Shown: one piece after another, positions 1-8,423 of the stretch
Layout of the letters: every line of letters starts with the position of its first letter
Numbering within the stretch: position 1 is the stretch's first letter
Assembly: GCF_030655415.1 (NCBI RefSeq)
Contig: NZ_JAURVN010000004.1
Span: 544,311 to 608,310 of the forward strand
Origin: Herminiimonas sp.
Lineage (GTDB): Bacteria; Pseudomonadota; Gammaproteobacteria; Burkholderiales; Burkholderiaceae
Length of the DNA stretch: 64,000 nucleotides
Direction: 5' to 3'
The notes under the pieces: model-generated
Database searches by the model: none
The model's input: only the letters and a program-made list of their open reading frames with translations
What the model was told of the DNA's origin: nothing
Made by a program: the position numbers and the translations under genes

Positions 1-158
1 ACGCGCTGCGCTTTGGAAATACCGACACGATAAGACCAGCGACGCACACCAGCCAATCCGCCAAATAGCCAGGAGATTGGCAACAGCATGCGCGCAGACC
101 AGCCGCGATGCGTCCATGTTCGTGTCAGAAAATCTTCTAGAGAGGAACGTTCAGCCAA
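1..158 (-). CDS. lpxK: Tetraacyldisaccharide 4'-kinase, N-terminal part (cut by window edge)
   Basis: Only the first 52 codons are visible; the gene runs off the left edge. LpxK phosphorylates the 4' position of the lipid A disaccharide at the inner membrane. The visible sequence has the family's N-terminal pattern: an amphipathic start (LEDFLTRTWTHRGW), a hydrophobic segment around LLPISWLFGGLAG and a basic RRWSYRVG stretch. The start is inferred to be TTG at 158: no ATG lies in frame after the upstream stop, and GGAAG sits about 8 bases before this TTG. It follows exbB and exbD on the same strand, a common betaproteobacterial order. The identification rests on N-terminal similarity and synteny, because the Walker A motif is outside the window. 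Confidence 0.8.
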   Translation of the reverse strand, partial: MAERSSLEDFLTRTWTHRGWSARMLLPISWLFGGLAGVRRWSYRVGISKAQR

Positions 159-258
159 GAGCCAGCTTCCGTGTATGAAGGTGTTGCAGGAAAGACGCGG
201 CGATCAAACACCGCGCCATTACGCGCTTACTTTGAGATAAAACTTCGCTGCTATAAAA

Positions 259-693
259 CTATTTCTTGCCGCTGGTTTGCGCTGCGAATGTCACCTTGGA
301 ATAACCGGCGATGCGCGCCGCTTCCAACACATTAATCACGGTTTGATGCGTGGCAGTCGCCTCAGCTGCAATGATCACAACAGGGTCAACATTGGCTTTG
401 CCGGATGCCGCTGCAGCCGCAATCAATTCGGCAGCCAAGGCTTCCGGATTTTGTACCGCAACACGCGTGTTATTGATCGCATAACGACCTTGCGCATCAA
501 CGATGACGTTGATTTCAAATGGCCGCTCCATCGCCTTTTCTGCATCCGCAGTCGGCAAGGTAATTTGCAGCGCAGTGAACTTGCTATAGCTGGTCGAGAC
601 CATCAAAAAAATCAGGATCACCAACAAGACGTCGATGAAGGCGATCAGATTGATTTCGGGATCTTCGCGACCCTGCCCTTTGCGAAAATTCAT
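259..693 (-). CDS. exbD: ExbD/TolR-family biopolymer transport protein
   Basis: A 144-residue inner-membrane protein of the ExbD/TolR family, which with ExbB/TolQ couples the proton motive force to outer-membrane processes. It has a short cytoplasmic N-terminus, one membrane helix at about residues 15-37 carrying the conserved proton-relay aspartate (D21 in NLIAFIDVLLVI), and a periplasmic domain of about 105 residues. The start is ATG at 693, 31 bases after the exbB stop, so the two are almost certainly co-transcribed. lpxK follows after 100 bases. ExbD versus TolR cannot be settled by sequence alone, but the lpxK neighbourhood and absence of tolA/tolB favour ExbD. Confidence 0.9.
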   Translation of the reverse strand: MNFRKGQGREDPEINLIAFIDVLLVILIFLMVSTSYSKFTALQITLPTADAEKAMERPFEINVIVDAQGRYAINNTRVAVQNPEALAAELIAAAAASGKANVDPVVIIAAEATATHQTVINVLEAARIAGYSKVTFAAQTSGKK

Positions 694-724
694 GAGAGGC
701 TTCTTTCAGTGATTTTTCAGGGAC

Positions 725-1336
725 TTACTTGCGTGCGCCGTGCACGATGTCGACGAACTTCACAGCTTGCTGTTCCATGTCGATGATGAAGCTATCAACC
801 AGCGCGCGGAAGTGACGATAGAAAACCAGCGAAGGCATCGCGATCGCCAGACCGAAACCGGTGTTGTACAAGGCAATCGAAATACCATGCGCCAGTTGCG
901 TAGGATTCGCGCCTGTGCCAGTCGCGTTTTGCGATCCGAAGATTTCAATCATGCCGACCACGGTGCCGAACAAACCCATCAACGGTGCCAGCGTAGCGAT
1001 CGTACCGAGCGTGGTCAGGAAGCGTTCCAGCTCATGCGCCGTGCCGCGACCCGCTTCTTCTATCGATTCTTTCATCACATCACGCGGTGCATCGACGTTG
1101 CGCAAACCTGCTGCCAGTACACGTCCCAGCGGCGAATTCTGTTCCAGCGTATTGATCACATTCGCATCGATCTTGCCGTTGTGATAAACCCGCACGACTT
1201 CGTCCAGCAGCTTGGGCGGCAAAATACGGGCGCGACGCAAGTAGATAGAACGTTCAATAATCAGGGTCAGAGCAATAACAGATGCGATCAGCAACAGCCA
1301 GATTGGCCAGCCTGCTGCTTGAATAATGGCGAGCAA
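725..1336 (-). CDS. exbB: ExbB/TolQ/MotA-family proton channel protein
   Basis: A 203-residue MotA/TolQ/ExbB-family protein, the multispanning partner of ExbD. It has an N-terminal helix (about residues 8-27, IWLLLIASVIALTLIIERS), a cytoplasmic stretch, and two further helices in the C-terminal half (around TIATLAPLMGLFGTVVGMIEIF and ISIALYNTGFGLAIAMPSLVF), including the conserved LAPLMGLFGTVVGMI segment. The start is TTG at 1336 with GGAG six bases upstream; no ATG is available nearby. It is the first gene of the exbB-exbD-lpxK run. In related genomes this run is commonly preceded by xseA and sodB, which here lie 12 kb away. Confidence 0.92.
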   Translation of the reverse strand: MLAIIQAAGWPIWLLLIASVIALTLIIERSIYLRRARILPPKLLDEVVRVYHNGKIDANVINTLEQNSPLGRVLAAGLRNVDAPRDVMKESIEEAGRGTAHELERFLTTLGTIATLAPLMGLFGTVVGMIEIFGSQNATGTGANPTQLAHGISIALYNTGFGLAIAMPSLVFYRHFRALVDSFIIDMEQQAVKFVDIVHGARK

Positions 1337-1527
1337 AGTAAGCTCCTTCTTTGGTTCAATGATGATGGATGGAGAATGTAACGGTTTGGCGCAGGGAGAG
1401 CAAGTTATGCCTGCATTCGCCTGTCACGCTTTAGCCAGTATTCACAAGATGACTATGCTCAATGTTAACCGGCATCGGCAAGACGCCCGGAAAATCTTTG
1501 GCTTATGTGCGATGTGGGGACCAAAGG

Positions 1528-1550
1528 TTGTGCACAATTTCTGTGGATAA
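1528..1550. promoter_or_regulatory. Perfect DnaA-box-like 9-mer beside a 10-bp palindrome
   Basis: The 353-base gap between exbB and the sigma54 activator holds a 10-bp palindrome TTGTGCACAA (1528-1537) followed by TGTGGATAA (1542-1550), which is the reverse complement of the consensus DnaA box TTATCCACA. TGTGTGCAAC follows at 1555-1564 and TGTGCACAT further right. The gap also holds ATCAA-AGCGC-TTGAT (1578-1592), a short inverted repeat. Presence of the motif is seen; binding by DnaA is inference, since single consensus 9-mers occur outside origins. No ORF in the gap looks real. Confidence 0.3.
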
Positions 1551-1689
1551 CATTGTGTGCAACTGTGTTTAAGTGATCAAAGCGCTTGATTTCAAAGAAG
1601 ATTTTTTCACTGCATACAAATGAGGCTGTGCACATCTTGCGCTTCCAGACAAACCAGCCTGAAGATATCCATCGAAATTGAATATTCGC

Positions 1690-3336
1690 TCAAGTAACAA
1701 GATCGATCTTCAGTATCTTGATGCGGTAGTTGAGTTGGCGTAGCGTCAAACCGAGTAACTGCGCAGAACGCGATTTGTTATTACCGCATTCGGCCAGCGC
1801 GGCAACGATTTGTTCACGCTCGTCTGATCGCACCGGCTGCGTGGTTCTTACGGCCCGCGACTCTACATGCAGACTAGACAATGCAGCATCGACAGCGCGC
1901 TCTGACTCCAGCACCGCTACTACATGGTCGGCTTCAATCTCGGGCTGCTCAGCCAACAAGACCAGACGTTCGATGATATTTTGCAGCTGGCGGATATTGC
2001 CCGGCCATTGAAACTTGAGCAGTTTCTCCATCGCGCCAGCGGTCAAACTGGCATGACGTTGAAAGGTCTCATTCGCCAGATGAATAAAATGACGCGCCAA
2101 GGCTGGAATATCTTCGGGCCGCGCGCGCAGTGCCGGCAATTTGACCGGCACCACATTCAACCGATAAAACAGATCGAGACGGAAACGCCCTGCCGCAACT
2201 AACTGCTGCAGATCGCGATTGGTGGCTGCAACGATGCGCACATTCACCGGCAACTCCTTGCGTCCACCGACGCGCTGGATTTGATGCTCTTGCAAAGCCC
2301 GCAGCAACTTGACCTGCATCAGCATAGGCAAGTCGCCTACCTCATCCAGGAAAAGTGTGCCGCCGTCCGCATCTTCAAAACGTCCCGGCTTGGTGGCATG
2401 GGCACCGGTGAACGAACCTTTTTCATGGCCGAATAATTCAGACTCAAAAAGATTTTCTGGAATCGCGCCGCAATTCACCTTAACGAAAGGTGCGTCGCGT
2501 CTGTCACTCGCCATGTGCAACGCGCGTGCAAAGAGTTCTTTGCCGGTCCCTGATTCGCCCAGTAATAAAACGGTAGCGACGGTCCGTGCAACTTGAGTGA
2601 TCTGACGCAGAGCTGCGCGCGATGCCACCGACTCGCCGATAATGCCGCCGCTCTGTGCGTGTTGACTCAGGGCTTTTTTCAGCTCGCGATTTTCCACAGT
2701 CAACGCAGCGGTGCGTCGCTCTACCTGTTCATTAACCAGATGTTCAATACGCAATAACTGTGCAATTTGCGCCGCGACCAATCTGACCGTGACCAGATCA
2801 TCGCTGAGCGGTCTATGCAATCCGCGGAAACGATTAATAGCTAATACACCACGCACCGTACCGTTGACGATGATGGGCAAAGCGAACATCGAGATGATGC
2901 CTTTCGGCAGCGTATCGCGATCAACGGTACGCGCCAGATAATTCGGCTCCGCATCAATGTCTTGAATGATCGCCATTTCACCTGATTGAAAAACCTTGCC
3001 GGTGACACCCTCGCCTGGACGAAATACACCACGCTTGATTTCTTCCTCACTAAGCCCGTAGGAATATCGAATCACCAGCCGCTGCTTCTGTGGTTCAAAT
3101 AGAAAAAGCCGGCCACGATTCAGGCCAAGAAATTCCGACAGCAAATGCAGCATGTTACGAATCGCCACCGCTGGATCAATGCTCTTGCCGATCTGCTTGG
3201 ATATTTCGCGCGTGACAAACAGTTGCGCTTCGGACCAATCGACAATGCCGTGTACGTTCTTCTGCAACTCGGCTTGCGCAGTCGAAGGTCTTAGTCGCTC
3301 GCCGACTATGCCCTGCTCTTTTGATTCTGCTTTCAT
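1690..3336 (-). CDS. GAF-domain sigma54-dependent transcriptional activator (NifA-like architecture)
   Basis: A 548-residue bacterial enhancer-binding protein. Domains in order: GAF sensory domain (about residues 40-195), linker helix, AAA+ domain (about 230-465) with Walker A GESGTGKE (260-267), sigma54-contact loop GSFTGA (307-312) and Walker B GGTLFLDE (325-332), then a C-terminal Fis-type helix-turn-helix (about 505-545). The start is ATG at 3336 with GAGG five bases upstream; a GTG two codons earlier overlaps that ribosome site and is less likely. It is transcribed away from an importer operon that carries a sigma54 promoter, so it is the likely activator of that operon. The architecture is NifA/FhlA-like, but no nif genes are present; the effector sensed by the GAF domain is unknown. 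Confidence 0.9.
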   Translation of the reverse strand: MKAESKEQGIVGERLRPSTAQAELQKNVHGIVDWSEAQLFVTREISKQIGKSIDPAVAIRNMLHLLSEFLGLNRGRLFLFEPQKQRLVIRYSYGLSEEEIKRGVFRPGEGVTGKVFQSGEMAIIQDIDAEPNYLARTVDRDTLPKGIISMFALPIIVNGTVRGVLAINRFRGLHRPLSDDLVTVRLVAAQIAQLLRIEHLVNEQVERRTAALTVENRELKKALSQHAQSGGIIGESVASRAALRQITQVARTVATVLLLGESGTGKELFARALHMASDRRDAPFVKVNCGAIPENLFESELFGHEKGSFTGAHATKPGRFEDADGGTLFLDEVGDLPMLMQVKLLRALQEHQIQRVGGRKELPVNVRIVAATNRDLQQLVAAGRFRLDLFYRLNVVPVKLPALRARPEDIPALARHFIHLANETFQRHASLTAGAMEKLLKFQWPGNIRQLQNIIERLVLLAEQPEIEADHVVAVLESERAVDAALSSLHVESRAVRTTQPVRSDEREQIVAALAECGNNKSRSAQLLGLTLRQLNYRIKILKIDLVT

Positions 3337-3353
3337 AACCACCTCGCATCGCT

Positions 3354-3371
3354 ACACATTTGACAATGTGT
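3354..3371. promoter_or_regulatory. Inverted repeat before the sigma54 activator gene
   Basis: ACACATT-TGAC-AATGTGT is a perfect 7-bp inverted repeat with a 4-base spacer, 18 bases upstream of the activator's start codon and divergent from the importer. Its position fits an autoregulatory operator or one of the enhancer sites used on the importer promoter. Protein binding is inferred only from symmetry and location. Confidence 0.4.
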
Positions 3372-3556
3372 AAGCAATGTCCCTGCCAACAGAATTCAGC
3401 ATCATCATTTGTAGAGCAGCAAGCATTTGCGCCATGCTCGTGCAAAACCAGCTTGTTATATGGAAATCATTCGTGCTTTGCGCTAAACCAAGGCATCAAA
3501 AACACAACATTTCCATCAAAGAACAATTTAGGGGCGTGTTGACAAAGCCGACCATT

Positions 3557-3574
3557 GTTAACAATTTTGTTAAC
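3557..3574. promoter_or_regulatory. Candidate upstream activator site (GTTAACAA-TT-TTGTTAAC)
   Basis: A perfect 8-bp inverted repeat with a 2-base spacer (extendable by one T/A pair each side) about 230 bases upstream of the sigma54-type promoter at 3801-3815. Enhancer-binding proteins typically bind dyad sites 80-250 bases upstream of a -24/-12 element, so this is a good candidate enhancer for the divergently encoded activator. It differs from the classical NifA site TGT-N10-ACA, consistent with a regulator of different specificity. The remainder of the 560-base gap shows no convincing gene. Confidence 0.45.
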
Positions 3575-3800
3575 ACTATGCGCGTTTGATTCGCGCACTT
3601 AACACCCCAAGTCAGGCTCAAATTCCATCTCAAAATCGCGGGATTTGTTGCGATTTTCATCATTCAAAAATTACTGTTCCTTCGTCTTTTATAAATGAAT
3701 TCTCCTATGAAAAATATGATTTATCCGAACGCGTATCCCTACATGAATTTCATCTGATTTCTGAAAATTCTAATTATCAAAATCTGCTCGGATTTTTTGC

Positions 3801-3815
3801 TGGCACATCAATTGC
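3801..3815 (+). promoter_or_regulatory. Sigma54 (-24/-12) promoter of the ABC importer-nitrilase operon
   Basis: TGGCACATCAATTGC matches the sigma54 consensus TGGCAC-N5-TTGC at all ten fixed positions, with the required 10 bases between the GG and GC dinucleotides. Transcription would start near 3827, leaving a leader of about 70 bases before the ATG at 3897. A sigma54 activator gene sits directly divergent, strengthening the call. Confidence 0.85.
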
Positions 3816-3896
3816 GTTATGAGGGTCGTTAGCAAGTAATTTGCAGTTCGCTTTCGATCCAGCAACTGGACAAAAAGCCATCACAAGGAAACCAGA

Positions 3897-4715
3897 ATGA
3901 ATTCAGTCGTCGATTTTTCTTCGCAGCTACGCGAAGAAGTAAGGGACCAGGCAGCGCCGCAGCGCACGCACATCACCGTGCGTGGCTTGACGAAAACATT
4001 TGGCGGCGTACCGGTCTATTCAAATTTCAATCTTGATCTGCCGAAAGGAAAAGTGACCTGCGTATTCGGTCCAAATGGTTGCGGCAAATCGACCTTGATC
4101 AACATGATTGCAGGCTTGGTTCCTTATGACGAAGGCGACATTCTGTTCGATGGCAAAACCTTGAAGCAAACAACCATCGGCTATGTCTTTCAGAATTATC
4201 GCGAAGCACTCTTCCCTTGGATGCGCGCCATCGACAACATCAAATATCCATTGGAAATCATGGGCATGAGCAAAGCGGATTGCGATGCACGTGTGCAGGA
4301 ACTGATTGCATCCTTCGATGTGCAATTCGATTTGAATCGCTATCCGTATGAATTCTCTGGTGGTCAGCAACAACTGATTTCCATCATGCGCGCGTTGGCC
4401 CCACATCCGGAAGTGCTATTTCTGGATGAGCCCTTCTCTGCTCTCGATTACGAAATGACATTGTTCATACGCGAGAAATTGCAGGAAATTTTTCAGGCGA
4501 CCGGCGTGACCATGATCGTGGTGTCGCACGATTTGGAAGAAGCGGTTTATCTGGCCGACAACATACTTTTATTGACCAAGCGCCCGACGCGCGTGGCCGA
4601 CACCGTTGTATTCGACGCGGTACGACCACGCGACATCGCGACCTTATCCAGCGATGCATTTGTACAAACCAAGGCGCGCTGTCTTGATATTTTTCAGAAA
4701 GAGGTACGTCGATGA
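3897..4715 (+). CDS. ABC transporter ATP-binding protein, NitT/TauT family
   Basis: A 272-residue cytoplasmic ATPase of the nitrate/sulfonate/taurine importer family. It shows Walker A GPNGCGKST (about residues 58-66), Q-loop (VFQNYREALFPW), signature SGGQQQ, Walker B VLFLDEPFSALD and the switch histidine in VVSHDLEEA. A leader of about 25 residues precedes the usual fold. It is the first gene of the operon behind the sigma54-type promoter, and its stop overlaps the permease start (ATGA), indicating translational coupling. The family cannot be assigned a substrate from the ATPase alone. Confidence 0.93.
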   Translation: MNSVVDFSSQLREEVRDQAAPQRTHITVRGLTKTFGGVPVYSNFNLDLPKGKVTCVFGPNGCGKSTLINMIAGLVPYDEGDILFDGKTLKQTTIGYVFQNYREALFPWMRAIDNIKYPLEIMGMSKADCDARVQELIASFDVQFDLNRYPYEFSGGQQQLISIMRALAPHPEVLFLDEPFSALDYEMTLFIREKLQEIFQATGVTMIVVSHDLEEAVYLADNILLLTKRPTRVADTVVFDAVRPRDIATLSSDAFVQTKARCLDIFQKEVRR

Positions 4716-5497
4716 GCGCCGCTACTTTTCCTTCGCTTGCACCAACTGCAATGCGCATAGGCCGTTCGTTGATCGGACCGGTTGCCTTGATCGGTATCTG
4801 GTGGCTGGCCAACGATTCGGAATGGGTCAGCAACAAATTGCTGCCTAGCCCGTTCGCAACTTTCGGTTCGCTGTGGGACAGCATCGTATCCGGCTCGATG
4901 ATGAAAGATCTGGGCGCGACTTTGTATCGCACGCTGTATGCCTTTAGCTTGGCCGCAATATTCGGGATACCAGTCGGCATCGCACTCGGCTCCAACGATC
5001 GCATCTATCGCTCGGTGGAATTTCTGGTTGATTTCTTCCGCTCCACACCAGCGACCGCGATGTTCCCGCTGTTCCTTTTGATTTTCGGCATAGGTGATTT
5101 CGCCAAGATTGCTGTCGCAGGTTTCTCCGCATGGTTAGTGGTCGTGTTCAACGTTGCCTACGGCGTCATGAATTCACGCAAGACACGCATTCTGGCGGCA
5201 AAGGTAATGGGCGCATCCAGATGGCGTGTATTCCGCGATGTGCTGTTCTTCGAATCGCTGCCGCAAACCTTCGTCGGATTGCGTATGGCGGTCTCGCTGG
5301 CATTGGTGGTCATCATCGTCGCCGAAATGTTTATCGGCTCCATGAATGGCATGGGCCATCGCATCATCGATGCGCAACAAGTATTCGATTTGCAGCAGAT
5401 GTATGCGTCGATCCTGATGACCGGCGGTGTCGGTTACGGCTTCAACGTTTTATTCATCGCACTGGAAAAATGGGTAGTGCATTGGGCAGGCCGCTAA
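4712..5497 (+). CDS. ABC transporter permease, NitT/TauT family
   Basis: A 261-residue inner-membrane permease with about six membrane helices. The conserved cytoplasmic EAA-type loop (AAKVMGASRWRVFRDVLFFE, about residues 166-185) that docks to the ATPase is present. The start codon overlaps the ATPase stop, and the binding-protein gene starts 27 bases after the permease stop. It belongs to the BPD_transp_1 permeases of the SsuC/TauC/NrtB type. The import substrate is unknown; the downstream nitrilase-family enzyme suggests a nitrogenous organic compound. Confidence 0.92.
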   Translation: MSAATFPSLAPTAMRIGRSLIGPVALIGIWWLANDSEWVSNKLLPSPFATFGSLWDSIVSGSMMKDLGATLYRTLYAFSLAAIFGIPVGIALGSNDRIYRSVEFLVDFFRSTPATAMFPLFLLIFGIGDFAKIAVAGFSAWLVVVFNVAYGVMNSRKTRILAAKVMGASRWRVFRDVLFFESLPQTFVGLRMAVSLALVVIIVAEMFIGSMNGMGHRIIDAQQVFDLQQMYASILMTGGVGYGFNVLFIALEKWVVHWAGR

Positions 5498-5524
5498 GGC
5501 TTAACTTTATCTTTGGAGAATCAC

Positions 5525-6508
5525 ATGAAGAAACTCGTATTGGCATCCCTGGTCGGCGGTCTGTTGCTCAACACAACAGTCGCAATGGCGCAGGCAAAAA
5601 TGGAAAAAGTAACCGCATCCTGGCTGCCTATCATGCAGACGATGGCGTACTACGTGGCGCTGGAAGAAAAACTGTTTGAGAAAGCCGGGATTGAAATCAA
5701 CTCGGTTAAATTTCAAAATCCAAATCAAATCATTGACTCACTTGTTTCCGGTCAAGCCGACTTCGGTCCACCGGGCGCTGCTGCAGGTATCACGGTGCTG
5801 GCTGAATCACGCTATCCAGGCACTTTCAAAGTATTCGGCTTGCAAGGTGGCGGCATCAAGGCTGGCATGATCAACGATGGTTTGATCGTATCGAATGCAT
5901 CGACGATCACATCCTTCAAGGATCTGAAAGGCAAAAGCATAGGCACCTTGCCGGGCATTCAATGGAAGACCATTACGCGCTACATCATTCGTCAAAATGG
6001 TCTCGATCCAGACAAGGATGTACAGATCAATGAGATTGCGGTTCCTATGCACATTCCATCTGTTGTCGCAGGTACTGTCGATGCAACACTGTCACTGGAA
6101 CCGGTAGGCTCGATCGCCGTCGCATCGAAAGAAGCCAAGCGTGCGATGACGAATCCGGTGGCGACGTTTATCGCTGATCCGTTTTACTCGGGCGTATCGG
6201 TGCTCTCAACCAAGTTCATGAAAGAGCGCCCAGCCGTCGCCAAAAAAGTGGTTGAAGTATTGGATCAGGCCACCAAGATGGCGAACGAGAATTTTGACAA
6301 GTACCGTCCTATCATCGCCAAGTACACCGCGATTCAAGCGGATCAGGTGCAATACGTTGCGCAACCTTATCTGCGCGCCAACAAGGATCTGACCGCGACT
6401 GACATCAAATCCTATCAAGCACTGGTCAATGTGTTTGAAAAAGAAGGCGTCTTGAAAGCACCTTTCGATGTGCAAAAGCTTATGTTGAAACCGACCGATT
6501 TCAAATAA
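5525..6508 (+). CDS. Periplasmic substrate-binding protein, NitT/TauT (NMT1-like) family
   Basis: A 327-residue solute-binding protein with a Sec signal peptide of about 24 residues (MKKLVLASLVGGLLLNT..., cleavage after AQA). The mature part has family features: an early ...MQTMAYYVALEEKLFEKAGI helix, FGPPGAAAGITVLAE, and LKGKSIGTLPG. A TTG four codons earlier is in frame, but GGAG sits eight bases before the ATG at 5525, so that start is preferred. It belongs to the importer operon 3897-8364. Ligand unknown. Confidence 0.9.
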   Translation: MKKLVLASLVGGLLLNTTVAMAQAKMEKVTASWLPIMQTMAYYVALEEKLFEKAGIEINSVKFQNPNQIIDSLVSGQADFGPPGAAAGITVLAESRYPGTFKVFGLQGGGIKAGMINDGLIVSNASTITSFKDLKGKSIGTLPGIQWKTITRYIIRQNGLDPDKDVQINEIAVPMHIPSVVAGTVDATLSLEPVGSIAVASKEAKRAMTNPVATFIADPFYSGVSVLSTKFMKERPAVAKKVVEVLDQATKMANENFDKYRPIIAKYTAIQADQVQYVAQPYLRANKDLTATDIKSYQALVNVFEKEGVLKAPFDVQKLMLKPTDFK

Positions 6509-6517
6509 CGACGTAAT

Positions 6518-6545
6518 CGATGCGCGCCTTGAGTGGCGCGCATCG
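6518..6545. other. Intergenic stem-loop between binding-protein and nitrilase genes
   Basis: CGATGCGCGCC-TTGAGT-GGCGCGCATCG forms a perfect 11-bp GC-rich hairpin ten bases after the binding-protein stop, with no T-tract behind it. Such structures often protect the 3' end of binding-protein mRNA and lower expression of the next gene in ABC operons. The structure is seen; its role here is inference. A C/G-rich stretch (CCCCCCGGCGTCGGGG) follows before the nitrilase ribosome site. Confidence 0.6.
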
Positions 6546-6654
6546 TAAGCATACCCCCCGGCGTCGGGGACAAGTTCACACAGTGTAGAAAAACGCGATG
6601 GCATAGCCTCCCCGGGCCGCTGCATTGTCCAAATTTAATTGAAGGAGTAATCGC

Positions 6655-8364
6655 ATGACAACCAAACCATTCCGCGCTGCGGTCGTTCAAACCCTCGCCA
6701 CACTCGGCGACCTCGACATCAACATCGGCCTGTTGCGCAGCTATACCGAAGAAGCGGTGCGCCAAGGTGCACGCCTGGTCGTTTTCCCTGAATGCATGAA
6801 CACCGGTTATCTATTCGACTCGGCCGAGCATTGCGCCGAATTGGCAGAGCCGGTCAACGGCCGTTTTGTGCAAGCGATGGCCGACCTGTGTCGCGAATAT
6901 AATATTTTTATCGCCAGCGGTTTTACCGAAAAAAACGAAGAGAAAAACAAGATCTTCAACACCGGCCTGCTACTTGATCCCAAGGGCGACATCATCGTCC
7001 ACTATCACAAGCAATTCCTCGCGACCCACGATCAAAACTGGTTTGAACTTGGCGAAAATGGATGTCCCGTCGTCGATACAGAACTGGGACGCATAGGTTT
7101 GCTGATCTGCTTCGACGGTCGCATCCCGGAAATCACGCGTAGCCTTGCTTTGCAAGGCGCGGAAATCATCGTCGACATGGCGAACTTCTTTGCGATGGAT
7201 CAAGCCGACATGTGGGTACCAGCACGCGCCTACGAAAATGGCTTGTGGTTTGTCGCTGCGACGAAAGCCGGCGTCGAGCGCAGCATCTATTATCCAGGCG
7301 GCAGCATGATCGTTGCGCCAGACGGCAATGTCGTTGCGAAAATCCCCTATGACACGCATGGTGTCGTCACTGCCGAAATCGATGTGACACGTGCCCAAAA
7401 TAAATCATGGCATCACGAAGGCGATCGCGTGCTGGATAGACGCCCTGACCTGTATCAACTTATAGGCAAACCGGTCAGCGAAACACCACTGGCCGCGATC
7501 CTAGATCAGCCATTGATCCCTGAAAAAACTGTCGCCAAAGCAGCTGCCGTGCAAGCCCATGCAACACAAGAGCTCAATAGTCTGGAAGATGCCTACGACA
7601 TGATTGATCACACCGCCAAACTCGGTGTAAAAGTCATAGTGGTGCCGCAGCATTTTGGTTGTTCGACATGGCTGCCTAGTCTGGCCGAAGCACATGCAGA
7701 AGCGCAGCATACCGATGCGCATATCAAACGCATATCGGCTATCGCCAAACAATATGGCTGCGTAATCGTTTTGCCAGTACTGGAAGCAAAAAGCAGCAAG
7801 ATAAGCGCCGCGGCAGTGATTATCGGCACCGATGGCGAACTGCTGGGTCGCTATCAGCAAACCCATGTCGAGCCAGAAATGAAAGCCTGGTGTGTGCCCG
7901 GCGACCTGCTGCCGGTATTCGATACGCCCTTCGGTCGCATCGGCGTCTTGCTGGGTTACGACGGCATGTTCCCCGAAACCAGCCGCGTGCTCGCGCTACA
8001 AGGTGCCGACATGATTGCATGGTGCAGTACATGGCGTCGCCCACATGATCGCGCATTGTTGACTGTGCCTAAAGCAGAAGACAATCGCATATTCCTGATC
8101 GCGGCCAATCGCAGTGATTGCCCGTATCCAGGTGGCTCTTTCATCGTACCGCCTAACGGCTTCCCGCAATGGAATCTGGATCTTGCCGCACCCGCTACCG
8201 GTCGTCACGGTGCTGTCATGCCGGGCTTCATGAATCTGGCACTCAGTCGCCAAAAATTCATGATTCCGAAAGTGAATATGCTGCGCAACCGTATCGTGTC
8301 CAGCTACGAACCGATTACATCGACCACAGGAATCAGCACTGACGCAGTAAAAGTAGCCGCGTAA
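6655..8364 (+). CDS. Tandem nitrilase-superfamily protein with a catalytically degenerate second domain
   Basis: 569 residues, about twice the usual nitrilase-superfamily length (270-330). Domain 1 (about residues 5-270) carries the complete Glu-Lys-Cys triad: E46 (VVFPE), K119 (HYHKQ) and C152 (LLICFDGR). Domain 2 (about 315-545) keeps the fold motifs, but at the aligned positions has Q332 (VVPQ), Q402 (RYQQTH) and G434 (VLLGYDG), so all three catalytic residues are lost. The family hydrolyses or condenses C-N bonds of nitriles, amides and ureido compounds; which one cannot be told here. It is the last gene of the sigma54-type importer operon (AAGGAG ribosome site, ATG 6655), so its substrate is probably imported by the neighbouring ABC system. 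Domain 2 may be structural or regulatory. Confidence 0.9.
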   Translation: MTTKPFRAAVVQTLATLGDLDINIGLLRSYTEEAVRQGARLVVFPECMNTGYLFDSAEHCAELAEPVNGRFVQAMADLCREYNIFIASGFTEKNEEKNKIFNTGLLLDPKGDIIVHYHKQFLATHDQNWFELGENGCPVVDTELGRIGLLICFDGRIPEITRSLALQGAEIIVDMANFFAMDQADMWVPARAYENGLWFVAATKAGVERSIYYPGGSMIVAPDGNVVAKIPYDTHGVVTAEIDVTRAQNKSWHHEGDRVLDRRPDLYQLIGKPVSETPLAAILDQPLIPEKTVAKAAAVQAHATQELNSLEDAYDMIDHTAKLGVKVIVVPQHFGCSTWLPSLAEAHAEAQHTDAHIKRISAIAKQYGCVIVLPVLEAKSSKISAAAVIIGTDGELLGRYQQTHVEPEMKAWCVPGDLLPVFDTPFGRIGVLLGYDGMFPETSRVLALQGADMIAWCSTWRRPHDRALLTVPKAEDNRIFLIAANRSDCPYPGGSFIVPPNGFPQWNLDLAAPATGRHGAVMPGFMNLALSRQKFMIPKVNMLRNRIVSSYEPITSTTGISTDAVKVAA

Positions 8365-8372
8365 ACGAAAAA

Positions 8373-8404
8373 AGCGGTGGCATTGCAACTGCAATGCCAC
8401 CGCT
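8373..8404 (-). terminator. Rho-independent terminator between nitrilase and AAA+ ATPase genes
   Basis: A perfect 14-bp stem AGCGGTGGCATTGC / GCAATGCCACCGCT with a 4-base loop. Read on the minus strand it is followed by a T-tract (TTTTTTCG), so it terminates the ATPase gene; on the plus strand it may also end the nitrilase operon but lacks a good T-tract. Confidence 0.85.
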
Positions 8405-8423
8405 CAATTGAATGAAGAACGCT

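Noticed and set aside
277..786. Plus-strand ORF of 169 codons antisense to exbD
   Set aside because: It is a frame shadow of a well-conserved gene and has no ribosome site or domain.
3586..3822. 78-codon ORF across the sigma54-type promoter region
   Set aside because: It has no ribosome site, covers the -24/-12 motif at 3801 and has A/T-rich composition unlike the neighbouring genes.
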